A stretch of 64,000 nucleotides of DNA. Source: CAZVFX01 sp964626565 (GTDB lineage: Bacteria > Myxococcota_A > UBA9042 > CAIXZC01). The notes beneath the pieces were generated by a model, which searched no databases, was not told the DNA's origin, and saw only the letters and a program-made list of their open reading frames with translations. The stretch is taken from NCBI GenBank assembly GCA_964626565.1, contig CAZVFX010000024.1, positions 6,380 to 70,379 on the forward strand, given 5' to 3'. How positions within the stretch are numbered: position 1 is the first letter of the stretch; each line of letters begins with the position of its first letter. The position numbers and the translations under genes are program-made. Of this stretch, positions 23,668-41,387 are shown piece by piece.

Positions 23668-26600
23668 CTAAGGCAGCACCCGTCCGATGATACCGCCCGC
23701 GTCCCCGTCCTGCCCATCGGAGCGCCACAGCAGAACATAGTTGCCGTCGTCAAGCGGCAAGGCGGCGGGGCTGTCCTGGTTGCTCAGGTAATAGATATTG
23801 CCCAAGAAGTCCAGGCCGTCCACCGAGAAGTCCGAATTGTAGTGCTGGAACTTCACTGCATACCCTGCTTCGTCCTCCGACAAAGTCTTCCACCCGGCGA
23901 GCAGCGTATTGTCCGACAGGAAGGCGACGGTGGGCGAGGACTGCTCCGAAGCGGTTACACGGTTGAGTTTGAACTCGTCGCCCACGGCGTTCCCCGCACC
24001 GTCATAACGTTGGGCGTACACACCATAACTGTCCCCGTCCTGGTTGAGAGAGCGCCAGGCCACCAGGAACGAACCGTCCGACGCGGCTGCAATGGTCGGC
24101 TGGGACTGGACGTTGACCGCGGCAGTGTTGACCTGAAACGGGTCGGCCTGTTTGGTGCAAGTGGGCGTCAGGCGCTGCGCGTAAATGCCCCAGTTGTCAC
24201 CGTCCTCGTTTTTGGACTGCCAGACCAATATGTATCTGGAAGGGCCGCTCGGAATATAGGCCAGCGCCGAGGAGGTCTGGTCGTTTTCGGTGTTCGCGTT
24301 GACCAGCAATTCGTTGCCCACTGGATTGTCCGAAGCGGAGAAGCACCGAACCATGATGTCGTAGTCCTCGCCGCCCGGTTGGAGGAAGGAGGTCCACGCC
24401 AGCGCAAACGCGCCGTCGAATCCAGCAGACTGGTCCACCGCCAGGGACGGTTCGTACTGCTCATAGTCGGTGTATTGGTTGGCCTGAACCTCCTCGGAAA
24501 GGGCTGTCCCATCCACGTCGAAGCGACGGAAGTAGACCCCTTCCACGTCGCCGTCCTGACCGTACGACTGCCACGCCACCACGAATTTGCCCGCAGACGA
24601 GGCACCGACCGCTGGGGCATTTTGCCATCCGGCATCGGTGGTATTGACTGTGAACTCGCCATCCAGCGGTTCTCCGCTGGTGTCGAACGTACGGGCCTTG
24701 ATATCGACGTCGTTCTCGTCGTCGGAGTTCTCCCAGGCCACAACGTAACCGACATCCCCCTGCTTGGCGGCCACAGGGGAAGCCTGGTCCAGGTCAGAGG
24801 TCTCGTTTTTGACCCGCTCCTTAGAGTGAGTCAACGCCTCGCCGTCGGAATCATACTTGCGCGCCCAGACATGGCCGCCGGCGCCCCGCCACGCGATGAT
24901 CGCCTCCTCGCTGGACAACACCTTGATGTTGGGCACAGTCTGCCCACCTGTGGTCTCCACATTGACGATCTTCTCGTTGCCGATGGGGGCGGCGTTCTTG
25001 TTGTAGAGTTGGGCCAGGATGCCCGTACCGGAAGGGTCTACCCCCTGCCATACCACCATGAAATTGCCGGCCAGGTCAAAAGCGGCGACGGCAGGAACTG
25101 TCTCGTTGCCGTTGCTGGACGTATTCACCTTGACCTCCGCCGGAGCCACCGGCGTACCGTCCTTTTTGAAGATACGAGTGTAGATGTCCTTGTCCCCGCC
25201 CTGGTCCGACTCCCAGGCCACAACGAAACGTCCGTTGTAGTAGGTATCCACCGCGGGATTCACCTGGCCGCCTGAAGTGTCGGAGACGGTGATTTGTACG
25301 CCGTCGGGAGTACCGTCCGGCGTGTAGAGCTGGCCGTAGAGGTTGGCGTTCTTGGACCAGACAATAATAAACGCATCGTCCTTGTGAGTCGCGACGTCGA
25401 AGCCACTATAGCCGGTTCCGAGGGTGCCAAGGTCCGTGATCTGAGAACCGGTGGGGCCGTAGATGCGGCCCTTGATGGCCGTGCCGTCCTGCCAGAGGAT
25501 GACGGTGTTGCCGTTGGGGGAAGCCGAGATTTTCACCAGTCCGAAGGGATCCGCGTACGACCAGGGCACCGAACAGTCCCACGTCAGGTTCTTGCTGTTG
25601 CTGCGGTCAAACACCGTGACCGTCTTGGTGGTCTGGTCGAGAGTGTCGAACCACCGCAGATAAATGCGCTCCTGCCGACTCCTCGTGCCGTTGTACTTGG
25701 TGAATGCCTTGGTACATTTATAGCATTGGTTGTACGAATAACAGTAGTTCTCGTCGTTGCAACTGCCGGTGTAAATGGACTGATAGCAGGTTTTGCTCGT
25801 GGGCTGCTGGCTGAGTCGGTGGACGTAGGCTGCGACGAAGCCGCCATCATCAAAGCCGTCGGCATCAATTTCCGAGTCATCGGAGCCGCCGGAGTATGCC
25901 TCGAATTCAGACCACTCCTTGGACCAGGAATTGGTGTAGCTACGACCATAGAACTTGTCCCGGGTGCTATCGGTCCAGAGGATGGCGTACCTTCCGTCCT
26001 GGTGGTCTGCGATCGCCGGTGCGAAGCCGGACATGGAAGTGTGGAAGGTGGAGGCCTTATATTCACCGCAGACGTTGCTTGTGCCCGCGCAGATACCTGC
26101 CTGGCAGGAATCGCCCATGGTGCACGCGTCGCCGTCATTGCAGGAGATTCCATCCGCTTTGGGTTCGGGCAGGCAAGCGTCGTTCTGCTCGTTGCAGACC
26201 GCGTCGTTGCACGCGTCGACCGCGTCATCACAGGGGTTGTCCTCCCCGCCGCCGCACCAGCCCGCACCGTCGCAACTCTCGTTGATCGTGCAAAACAGGT
26301 CATCGTCGCACGGCGAATCTTCCGGCTTGAACTTCGGATCGCAGTTATAGCCGTCGGGGTTCCCATCCACCGGAACGCAAACACCGATTATGCATTTGTC
26401 CGAGACAAAGGAGCAATCCGCGGCCTCGCCGGCAACACAATTGCCGTCCAGGCAGGAATCACCCGAGGTGCAGCCGTTGTCATCCGCGTTGCACGAGATT
26501 CCGTTGGCCACAGGGTCACCCTCGCACTCGTCGGTCTGCTCGTTGCAGAGTCCTTCGATGCAGCCACCGCCCGCCAGGCTGCAGTCGACAGGATTGCCGC

Positions 26601-29600
26601 CGATGCAAGTCCCTTGGGCGTCACAACCGTCATTCTCGGTGCAATACTGGCCGTCCTCGCAGGGAGTACCCTGCTCTTTCGGCGAGAGTGCACATTTGTA
26701 AGTCTGGACGCCGGTGCTCTGGCAGGCCGCGGACTTGCACTCTTCCTCGAAATCCGAGCAATCGACCGCATCCCCAACAAGGCACTGGCCGGCTGAGCAG
26801 TAGTCGCCCGCGGTGCAGCCGTTGTTGTCCGCGTTGCACGAAAAGCCGTTCATAGGCGTGGGCTGCGAGGTACATTGCCCCGTCTCGATGACGCAGATGT
26901 CCTTGGTGCAGGCATTGCCGTCGTCGCAATCGGAGTCCTTGAGACAGCAGGCCTCGTTGCCCTCGCCAACGCAAGAACCCTCGACGCAGACATCGTTCTT
27001 GGTACATTCGTTGCCGTCATCGCAGGCGAGGCCGTCAAGCTCCTGATGGCCGCAGCCGCCGTCGACACACTGATCCACGGTACATGGATTGCCATCGTCG
27101 CAATCGAGGGACTCACCCGGCAGGCAGTTGCCAGCCTGACAGGCGTCACCCACAGTGCACGTATTTCCGTCATCGCACGGACCTGACACGGGTGCGAAGG
27201 TGCAGCCGTTGTCGGCGTCACAGGCGTCGGAGGTGCAGGAATTGGAGTCGTCGCAGCTCACCGCCTCGCCCCCGCACACTCCTTGTTCGCAGACATCGTT
27301 CTTGGTGCAGGCATTGCCGTCATCGCAGGGGAGCGTGTTGAGGGAATAGCCGCACCCATTCGCCGGATCACAGGTATCGGTGGTGCAAGGGTTGAAGTCG
27401 TTGCAATTGGCCTGGACCCCGCCCACGCAGGTGCCGCCCTGGCAGACATCGCCACTGGTGCACGAATTGCCGTCGTCGCAGGGAGCTTCGTTGTATGCGT
27501 ATTTGCATCCCTGGGTGGGGTCGCAAAGGTCGTTGGTACAGAGTTTGCCGTCATCGCAATCGAGGGGCGCACCACCGGTGCAAAGTCCTGCTGAGCAAAG
27601 GTCTCCGGTAGTACACTTGTTGCCGTCGTCACACGGGAGCGCGTTGTTGGAGTGGACACACCCCTGGCCGGGAACACAGGAATCGTTGGTGCAGGAGTTG
27701 TTGTCGTTGCAGGGCAACGGCCCGCCGCCGACGCAAGTCCCCCCTTGGCACGAATCGCCTATAGTGCACGAGTTGCCGTCGTCACATGGATTGGTGTTGT
27801 AAGTGTGGAGACACCCTTGTCCGGGCACGCAGGAATCGTCGGTGCAACCGTTGGCGTCGTCGCATTCCTTGCTCTGGCCGACACAAGCGCCGGCCTGGCA
27901 AATCTCGTTTACGGTGCAGAGGTTTAGATCGTTGCAGACCAGTCCCTCGTTGTGCGCGGCCACGCCGCATACCCCCGTCACCGGGTTGCACTCGGCCTTG
28001 GCGCAAGTGGGGTCAGTGCCCGGAGGCAGCGAACACTCCGGAACAGAAGCAGGATTGACCACACATTTGTAAGGTGGGGCAGCCTTGTCGCACACCAGCG
28101 TCCCGTTGCACAGATTGCCGTCCTCGAACTGGATGCAGTCGACATCGGAGCTGCACTGGCACCCGGACTGAGTACCCGAGCAGAAGCCTTCTTCGCACAC
28201 GTCGCCAACCGTACACGGATTGCCATCGTCGCAGGCCCCGTTGAAGTAGGTGAAGGTACACCCTATCAGCGGATCGCAACTGTTGGCCGTGCAGGGATTG
28301 TCGTCCTCGCAATCCATGAAGCTGCCGGTGCACTCGCCAAACGCACAGTGGTCACCTTCGGTGCACGGGTTGCCGTCGCTGCACGGGTCGGAATTGAACT
28401 GATTCTTGCACCCCTCCGCCGGGTCGCACACGTCGTCGGTGCACAGATTGTCGTCGTCGCAGCTACCCTCGTCGATGGGTCCGTCGCAGTCGTTGTCCTG
28501 ACCGTCGCACAGTTCAGGGGCAAAGGGATAGATATTGGCATTGAGCGGGTCGCAATCCTGGTTATCCTTGGTTCCGTCATCATCGTCATCCGGGTCGCAG
28601 GCATCGCCCAGGAGATCGCCGTCGTAGTCGTCCTGCGCCCCGTTCTCCTTCAGCGGGCAGTTGTCGCTCGCGTCCAGGATGCCATCGTTGTCGTCATCGG
28701 TATCGACGCAGTCCGCCTCCAGGTCGCCGTCGGTATCAGCGAACCCTTCATCAGTGAACCCGTTGCAGTCGTTATCCTTGCCATCGCAGATCTCTTTAGC
28801 CGCGGACGGCCCTTCGCAGGCCTCCTCGCCCAGTATGCACTTTACCGTACCTTCGCAGGAACCAAACTCGTTGTCTACCAGGCAGGTCGAGGCGGGGATG
28901 TTGTCGACATCTCCGTCGCAGTCGTTGTCCTCTCCGTTACAGCTCTCCTCCGCCGGGATGGCGGCGTCACATACTGACAATCCGGGCGCCTCGCACGACC
29001 GCTCCCCGGGGCAACTCCCGAACTGGTTCTCAACAAAACAGTCGGTGGCCAGTTGAAGGTATTTTGAGAGCGCGGAGCACTGACAGGTGCCGGCCCCCTG
29101 TTCCTGGCGGCGGCACTGCTGTACGTTGCTGCCGTCCGGCGCCGCCTCTACAACGCAGTCGTAGCCTCCCGGGCAGACGCCATCCGCACATTCCGTGCCG
29201 CAGAAACTACCGCTGGCGCCGTAGTCCAGGCACAGGTCGGTGCCGGCCCCCCAGATGGGTTGGCAGTCCTTGTGCTCGCGGCATGGCTGACACAGCTTGT
29301 CAAAACGAGGCAGGCATATGTAGGTGACGTCAGGAGGCGTGTTGCTCACCGGGGCGCAAACGTAGTCTGCCGGGCACTCGGTAACACAGTTGACCGTGCA
29401 GATTTTCTTCTCCCCCGTGAGAATGCAGTAGCCCGAGTTGCAGTCTTCCGGCGCGCTGCAGGGCCAGCCGAACTCACCCTCAACCAGGGGAATGTCCCAG
29501 CTTCCGTCAACCGGCACCAGGTCAAATCCCGTATCCGGGGTCCCCACCTCGGTGAAAACCAACTCGGGTTCTCCGCCCACGTCCTTGTCCGACGACGTTT

Positions 29601-29733
29601 CACCCTCGGTGAGATCCTTGTCCACGTCGCTGTCAACGGTCCCGCAGGCCAGCAGCAGCACGGCCAGGGAAAGAGACAGAAGCTCGCATCGCATAAGACT
29701 CCGCCACCGCGCACAACCAAGGGTTTCCCTCAT
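23668..29733 (-). CDS. Giant Cys-rich lipoprotein with beta-propeller-like C-terminal repeats
   Basis: 2021 residues; start ATG 29733 has GGAGG 5 bases upstream. A basic n-region is followed by a lipoprotein signal ending LLAC. After an acidic linker come Cys modules (GSFCGTECADGVCPGGYDC) and MopE-like metal-binding motifs (ICDGKDNDCNGFTDE, LCDGQDNDCDGPIDE). Next are thrombospondin type 3-like Asp repeats (DTDDDNDGILDASDNCP). A stalk of about two dozen CDDGNxCT-x-x-D-x-C units follows (residues ~480-1200), like the Dictyostelium CTDC repeat. The last ~800 residues are repeats built on VVAW-[EQ]-[SD]-x-x-Q-D-G-D-x-x-G-V-Y-x-x-R, spaced as in beta-propellers. The rod is likely rigid, disulfide-linked and Ca-loaded, with the propeller as head. 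Ligand unknown. Neighbouring genes converge on its 3' end. Confidence 0.88.
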   Translation of the reverse strand: MRETLGCARWRSLMRCELLSLSLAVLLLACGTVDSDVDKDLTEGETSSDKDVGGEPELVFTEVGTPDTGFDLVPVDGSWDIPLVEGEFGWPCSAPEDCNSGYCILTGEKKICTVNCVTECPADYVCAPVSNTPPDVTYICLPRFDKLCQPCREHKDCQPIWGAGTDLCLDYGASGSFCGTECADGVCPGGYDCVVEAAPDGSNVQQCRRQEQGAGTCQCSALSKYLQLATDCFVENQFGSCPGERSCEAPGLSVCDAAIPAEESCNGEDNDCDGDVDNIPASTCLVDNEFGSCEGTVKCILGEEACEGPSAAKEICDGKDNDCNGFTDEGFADTDGDLEADCVDTDDDNDGILDASDNCPLKENGAQDDYDGDLLGDACDPDDDDDGTKDNQDCDPLNANIYPFAPELCDGQDNDCDGPIDEGSCDDDNLCTDDVCDPAEGCKNQFNSDPCSDGNPCTEGDHCAFGECTGSFMDCEDDNPCTANSCDPLIGCTFTYFNGACDDGNPCTVGDVCEEGFCSGTQSGCQCSSDVDCIQFEDGNLCNGTLVCDKAAPPYKCVVNPASVPECSLPPGTDPTCAKAECNPVTGVCGVAAHNEGLVCNDLNLCTVNEICQAGACVGQSKECDDANGCTDDSCVPGQGCLHTYNTNPCDDGNSCTIGDSCQGGTCVGGGPLPCNDNNSCTNDSCVPGQGCVHSNNALPCDDGNKCTTGDLCSAGLCTGGAPLDCDDGKLCTNDLCDPTQGCKYAYNEAPCDDGNSCTSGDVCQGGTCVGGVQANCNDFNPCTTDTCDPANGCGYSLNTLPCDDGNACTKNDVCEQGVCGGEAVSCDDSNSCTSDACDADNGCTFAPVSGPCDDGNTCTVGDACQAGNCLPGESLDCDDGNPCTVDQCVDGGCGHQELDGLACDDGNECTKNDVCVEGSCVGEGNEACCLKDSDCDDGNACTKDICVIETGQCTSQPTPMNGFSCNADNNGCTAGDYCSAGQCLVGDAVDCSDFEEECKSAACQSTGVQTYKCALSPKEQGTPCEDGQYCTENDGCDAQGTCIGGNPVDCSLAGGGCIEGLCNEQTDECEGDPVANGISCNADDNGCTSGDSCLDGNCVAGEAADCSFVSDKCIIGVCVPVDGNPDGYNCDPKFKPEDSPCDDDLFCTINESCDGAGWCGGGEDNPCDDAVDACNDAVCNEQNDACLPEPKADGISCNDGDACTMGDSCQAGICAGTSNVCGEYKASTFHTSMSGFAPAIADHQDGRYAILWTDSTRDKFYGRSYTNSWSKEWSEFEAYSGGSDDSEIDADGFDDGGFVAAYVHRLSQQPTSKTCYQSIYTGSCNDENYCYSYNQCYKCTKAFTKYNGTRSRQERIYLRWFDTLDQTTKTVTVFDRSNSKNLTWDCSVPWSYADPFGLVKISASPNGNTVILWQDGTAIKGRIYGPTGSQITDLGTLGTGYSGFDVATHKDDAFIIVWSKNANLYGQLYTPDGTPDGVQITVSDTSGGQVNPAVDTYYNGRFVVAWESDQGGDKDIYTRIFKKDGTPVAPAEVKVNTSSNGNETVPAVAAFDLAGNFMVVWQGVDPSGTGILAQLYNKNAAPIGNEKIVNVETTGGQTVPNIKVLSSEEAIIAWRGAGGHVWARKYDSDGEALTHSKERVKNETSDLDQASPVAAKQGDVGYVVAWENSDDENDVDIKARTFDTSGEPLDGEFTVNTTDAGWQNAPAVGASSAGKFVVAWQSYGQDGDVEGVYFRRFDVDGTALSEEVQANQYTDYEQYEPSLAVDQSAGFDGAFALAWTSFLQPGGEDYDIMVRCFSASDNPVGNELLVNANTENDQTSSALAYIPSGPSRYILVWQSKNEDGDNWGIYAQRLTPTCTKQADPFQVNTAAVNVQSQPTIAAASDGSFLVAWRSLNQDGDSYGVYAQRYDGAGNAVGDEFKLNRVTASEQSSPTVAFLSDNTLLAGWKTLSEDEAGYAVKFQHYNSDFSVDGLDFLGNIYYLSNQDSPAALPLDDGNYVLLWRSDGQDGDAGGIIGRVLP

Positions 29734-29824
29734 TACTTCCTCCAACTGCCCGGGGCGCCCCCGGTCGTTCACTTCATGTCAACGGGCCCAAGTTTGCCCG
29801 CGGCACCGACGAGGATCAAGATCT

Positions 29825-29840
29825 TTCTTTCCTGAAAGAA
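29825..29840. terminator. Hairpin between two minus-strand genes
   Basis: TTCTTTC (29825-29831) and GAAAGAA (29834-29840) form a perfect inverted repeat just downstream of the GT39-like gene's stop. The flanks are AT-rich, but no long U-run follows. It may end that transcript before the giant lipoprotein gene. Confidence 0.3.
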
Positions 29841-29849
29841 GAGAAGGCG

Positions 29850-31340
29850 CTATTCCCGAATGAACATGAACCAATAGACGTTGGGAGCGACTTGCGGAGT
29901 GTAGGGCCGGTATGGCGCCTTCCCTTCCCGCACCGCCTCCATGAGCAGGAATTCACCGTAGTTGGAGGTGCTGATCTCCGTCCCCCGGCCAAAGGGGGTC
30001 GGGCTCCAGACGAAAGTGACTATCAAGTCCGGCTCCTGGGCCAGGATATAGTCGGTATAGTGGCGCTCGTGGCCGATGTTTTCCCGCTTGAGGTCCGGCC
30101 TCGTTGCACCGTGTTTAGCCACCTCGCGATTGCACACGCCGACAATGTCGACGACGTGAGCCCCCGAGAAATAGCTTATCGCACCCATCGGGGTCGCAGC
30201 CACCTTGGCGCCGGGATGGACCTTGTTCAGGAAGCGGCCCACCTGGGCCCACCGCTGCACCTTGGCAAAGGGGCCTTGTGGGGGAATATCGTGACGCCAG
30301 GCTGCGGTAAGGGCCAACGTGGCGGCCACGCCTGCCGCCACCCAGGGCGCCCAGCCCCGAGCATAACGAGAAGCCAGGCACCAGACCCCGACCACGGCCA
30401 GCAGGTCCAGCAGGGGAACCACCGGAATGGCCAGACGGCTGTAGATGTAGAAATCCCCGCCGCTGCGCAGGAAGAAGGCGAACCAGAGAAAGCAGGCGGC
30501 AAGCACGAATGCGATGGGGCGGCGTGCGCCCTTGTGCAGCAGCGCCAGCGGCGCAGCCACGATAAATGGATGCTCTCCCACCACCTCGACAATGTACTCC
30601 AGACCCAGAACAAAATGAGTCGCTGAGCCTCCCGACTTGGCCCAAAACGTATTGGGCAGAACGTCGTGAAAAACAAGCCAGCGGGCCAGGGCGATGGCGA
30701 TTCCAGCCCCGGCCAGCGGCATCCAATAGCGGATCTTCCTCGCTTGCGGGAAGATGGGCAGAACGATGGCGAACAGAGCACACTCGGGCCGGGTGAGAAT
30801 CGCCAGCACTATGAGGGTGCGAAGTCCCTTGAGTTCCGGGTGCAGCGCGGCCCGAAACAGCAGCATGATAACCAAAATGGCCAGACCCGCCTCAACCCCC
30901 ACAACCCCGTACAGCAGAATATGGTGGTCAAGACCGAGGAGCAACGCGACGCCCAGGGTCAGGAGGAGAGCGGTCTTGGTGTCACTGCCGGCGAAACGCT
31001 CATGGCCCGCGGTGAGCGCGGTAACGACCAGCGCGGCGCAAAGCAGCAGGGGGCACAACACCTGAGTCAATAGTTCCAGGTCGGGAATGACCAGCCCCGA
31101 AAGAGTGAGGACCAGCAGGTACAAGGGAGAGGTGAAACCCTCCAGCGGTCCATCCGCACAGTTGAACGCCAGGGGGCAACCGGCATAGATTCTGTCAACG
31201 TACCGCAGGAAGATGTAGGCGTCGTCGAAAATGGCGTACGCGTGCCGCGCGGCGAAAACCAGGACTGCTGCGCACAGCGCCACGCCCACCGCAATCGCCG
31301 GACCAAATCGCATCTTCCAGTTGACCGTCATCTTCCTCAT
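29850..31340 (-). CDS. Multi-pass membrane protein, glycosyltransferase 39-like
   Basis: About 496 residues from ATG 31340. The longer open frame upstream has no ribosome site, and the basic MRKM before the first helix fits a membrane protein; the start is uncertain. About ten or more hydrophobic helices are visible. The first periplasmic loop reads AIFDDAYIFLRYVDRIYAGC and later DGPLEGFTSPLYLLVL. This matches the pattern DDA-x-I-x-x-R-Y ... EG-[FY]-T-[SN]-x-L of lipid-linked sugar transferases of the GT-C/GT39 or arabinofuranosyltransferase-like group, with the Asp pair as catalytic candidate. The C-terminal soluble domain (EISTSNYGEFLLMEAV) faces the periplasm. Such enzymes move sugars from polyprenyl carriers to lipids or glycoproteins, so it might decorate the neighbouring surface lipoproteins (inference). 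Confidence 0.8.
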   Translation of the reverse strand: MRKMTVNWKMRFGPAIAVGVALCAAVLVFAARHAYAIFDDAYIFLRYVDRIYAGCPLAFNCADGPLEGFTSPLYLLVLTLSGLVIPDLELLTQVLCPLLLCAALVVTALTAGHERFAGSDTKTALLLTLGVALLLGLDHHILLYGVVGVEAGLAILVIMLLFRAALHPELKGLRTLIVLAILTRPECALFAIVLPIFPQARKIRYWMPLAGAGIAIALARWLVFHDVLPNTFWAKSGGSATHFVLGLEYIVEVVGEHPFIVAAPLALLHKGARRPIAFVLAACFLWFAFFLRSGGDFYIYSRLAIPVVPLLDLLAVVGVWCLASRYARGWAPWVAAGVAATLALTAAWRHDIPPQGPFAKVQRWAQVGRFLNKVHPGAKVAATPMGAISYFSGAHVVDIVGVCNREVAKHGATRPDLKRENIGHERHYTDYILAQEPDLIVTFVWSPTPFGRGTEISTSNYGEFLLMEAVREGKAPYRPYTPQVAPNVYWFMFIRE

Positions 31341-31712
31341 TCCCACGCCGTACCGTCGGAGCGTCATTAGACCACAGGGACGGTTTGAAGTCAAAAGCCC
31401 GGGGATGGAAAAAATACGCCGGTAAAGGGGCGCTGAAACCGCGCTGCGCGGCCCGTTGCCGCACCGCACAAGGAAGCGCGTTAAAATTGGTTTGACCTTG
31501 CCGCTCGATCAGGATCTACCGGCGTTGGAACTACGCCGCGGTGCGTAACGATTTGAAATCAAAGGAATTTGGCAAAAAAAGTTTTTGACTGGCCACCTTC
31601 TTTGGGGGTAGATTGCCCCCCGGATAGCACCCGCGCTGAGTTGGAAACTGCCGATCTCTCAAGAACACCTGAAATCTTCACCCATGAAAAGCAAGACTGG
31701 AGGGTCATAAAA
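31341..31712. other. 372-base gap between divergent genes
   Basis: The gap separates the leftward GT39-like gene and the acyl-CoA dehydrogenase. The last ~150 bases are AT-richer than the surroundings and in frame with the dehydrogenase (a possible N-terminal extension from TTG 31569). A promoter candidate is at 31585-31614. No RNA gene or further open frame with good support is seen. Confidence 0.5.
31585..31614 (+). promoter_or_regulatory. Candidate promoter of the lipid cluster
   Basis: TTGACT (31585-31590), an 18-base spacer and TAGATT (31609-31614), about 100 bases before the preferred TTG start at 31713. It lies inside the possible extended reading frame, which argues for the shorter start. 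Confidence 0.35.
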
Positions 31713-33296
31713 TTGAGTGGAGCACATAGCGAAGAATCAGTTATAGATATCGTATTAGAGAGTTTAAAAAGGTTCTCGAAGAAGCACCTGCCTGATGACG
31801 TATGCCTGGAGCTGGACAAGACGGAAGATTTTCCAGAGGAAATCGTCGGCAAGATGCTGGGCCCGGACCTGGGGCTGCACCTGGCGTTCATCCCGGAGGA
31901 CTACGGCGGCTTAGGGGCCAGCGCCCACGACATCTACCGGCTGTCCGAAGAGATGGCGCGTATCGACCTGGCAGTGGCCACCGCGTTCCTCGCCATTTCC
32001 CTGGGCACCGACCCGATCCTGGTAGGTGGCACGCCGGAGCAGAAGGAGAAATGGCTCACCAGGATCGCGGAGGAAGGGCTCATCGTCGCGTACGCGGTAA
32101 CAGAACCCGGCGCCGGCAGTGATCTCACACGCCTCGCGACAAAGGCCGTCCGCCTTCCGGATGGGAGCTACCAGCTTGAAGGAGTAAAACAGTTCATTAC
32201 CAACGGCGGTATCGCGGCGTTGTTCACCGTGCTAGCCATGGCCCCCGACGGGCCGACCTTTTTTGTTGTGGAAGGGGACCGGGAAGGTCTTACCCGGGGA
32301 AAACCGGAAGACAAGCACGGCATCCGGGCATCCAACACGAGCCAGGTGATTCTCGAGGACGTTGTGGTGCCGGCGGAGCACGTCATAGGCGGTGCGGAAG
32401 GCTTGGGGCTGGAGCAGGCCACAAAGGTGTTTGGATACACCCGGCTCATGGTTGCCGCATTCGGCCTGGGCGGGGGCGAAGAAGCGTTGTCCCGGGCCAT
32501 CGAATACGCCCGCGACCGGGTGCAGTTCGGCTCCCCGCTCATCGACAAGCCAGGCCTCATGAATAGACTGGTCGTGCCCGCGTACGTTGGTCTGGAGGCT
32601 TCCCGTGCGTACATCGCGCACATAGCCAACGGACTGGATGCAGGCGGAAGAGACCTGGCCGTAGAAGGCGCGATCGCCAAACTGTTTGCCAGCGAGTCGG
32701 GCAACCACGCTGCAGATATCGCGATTCAAGTGCACGGCGGCTACGGCTACACCAAGGAATACGTGGTGGAGAAGATCCGCCGTGACGTGCGCATCACTAC
32801 CATTTACGAAGGCACGAGCGAGATCCTGCGCCAGGTAATCGCCCGTGACCGGTGGCGGCTGAACCTGCAGCAGCGGGGAGCTTATTTCGAAGGCATCGCA
32901 GACTCCATCGGGAAACTCGACTCCGACGGCAGCGATCCGGTCGGCGGCAGGCGACTCGCCCGGGCCTCCCGGATCCTGTCGAAAACCATGGAGGCCGCCC
33001 GGACCCACCGCCTCACCCGCAACCAGTCCGCGCTGTTCCGGCTGGCCGACGCGATCACGCTGATCGAGGTGGGATGCGCGTTCAGCACCGAGGCGGCCAA
33101 TGGCAGCGAGCGGCAGCAGGCCATGGCCCGCATACACGCCCGGGAAGCGTTGAGGACCACGGTGGAAACCGCGGTTGCAGTGACCTGCGGGGCCGGGAAC
33201 CTCGGCGTCACCGCAGGACTGGAAGGCTGGGAGGCCGACTTCAACGGCCTCGAAGACGACCTGACGTTCGTGGCCACATGGCTGAAGGAGCACTAG
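31713..33296 (+). CDS. Acyl-CoA dehydrogenase family flavoprotein
   Basis: 527 residues from TTG 31713, chosen because GGAGGG lies 8 bases upstream and the dehydrogenase fold begins here. An in-frame TTG at 31569 would add 48 unmatched residues. FAD-binding acyl-CoA dehydrogenase marks are EDYGGLGASAHDIY, YAVTEPGAGSDLTRLATKAV, KQFITNGGIAALFTVLA, QVHGGYGYTKEYVVEKIRRD, and IYEGTSEILRQVIARD with the catalytic-base Glu at about residue 366. The ~130-residue C-terminal extension after this resembles the VLCAD/ACAD9-type tail. The family introduces a double bond next to the CoA thioester. In this cluster it could modify the product, or could run in reverse as the enoyl reductase that the megasynthase lacks (inference). 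It ends 105 bases before the megasynthase gene. Confidence 0.9.
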   Translation: MSGAHSEESVIDIVLESLKRFSKKHLPDDVCLELDKTEDFPEEIVGKMLGPDLGLHLAFIPEDYGGLGASAHDIYRLSEEMARIDLAVATAFLAISLGTDPILVGGTPEQKEKWLTRIAEEGLIVAYAVTEPGAGSDLTRLATKAVRLPDGSYQLEGVKQFITNGGIAALFTVLAMAPDGPTFFVVEGDREGLTRGKPEDKHGIRASNTSQVILEDVVVPAEHVIGGAEGLGLEQATKVFGYTRLMVAAFGLGGGEEALSRAIEYARDRVQFGSPLIDKPGLMNRLVVPAYVGLEASRAYIAHIANGLDAGGRDLAVEGAIAKLFASESGNHAADIAIQVHGGYGYTKEYVVEKIRRDVRITTIYEGTSEILRQVIARDRWRLNLQQRGAYFEGIADSIGKLDSDGSDPVGGRRLARASRILSKTMEAARTHRLTRNQSALFRLADAITLIEVGCAFSTEAANGSERQQAMARIHAREALRTTVETAVAVTCGAGNLGVTAGLEGWEADFNGLEDDLTFVATWLKEH

Positions 33297-33302
33297 CGTG
33301 AG

Positions 33303-33349
33303 GATGGATGGTCAGCGGACGATGGTCAAGGATGGGCGATGGGCTGTGG
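33303..33349. repeat. GATGG-rich simple repeat between cluster genes
   Basis: Imperfect repeats of GGATGG/GGACGATGG/GGGCGATGGGC occupy most of the 105-base gap between the dehydrogenase and megasynthase genes. They look like another low-complexity dispersed element. No terminator is seen, and the ribosome site GAGAGG of the next gene lies just after it. Confidence 0.45.
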
Positions 33350-33401
33350 CGCTCGGCGGAGTTACCGTCATTTAGGGAGAGTAAAAAAAGAGAGGTAGAA
33401 A

Positions 33402-41383
<7,982 letters not shown>

Positions 41384-41387
<4 letters not shown>

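Noticed and set aside
23842..26796. Two long plus-strand open frames (477 and 500 residues) opposite the propeller lipoprotein
   Set aside because: Antisense by-products of repeat codon bias. Their sequences are Arg/Val/His-rich with no family features.
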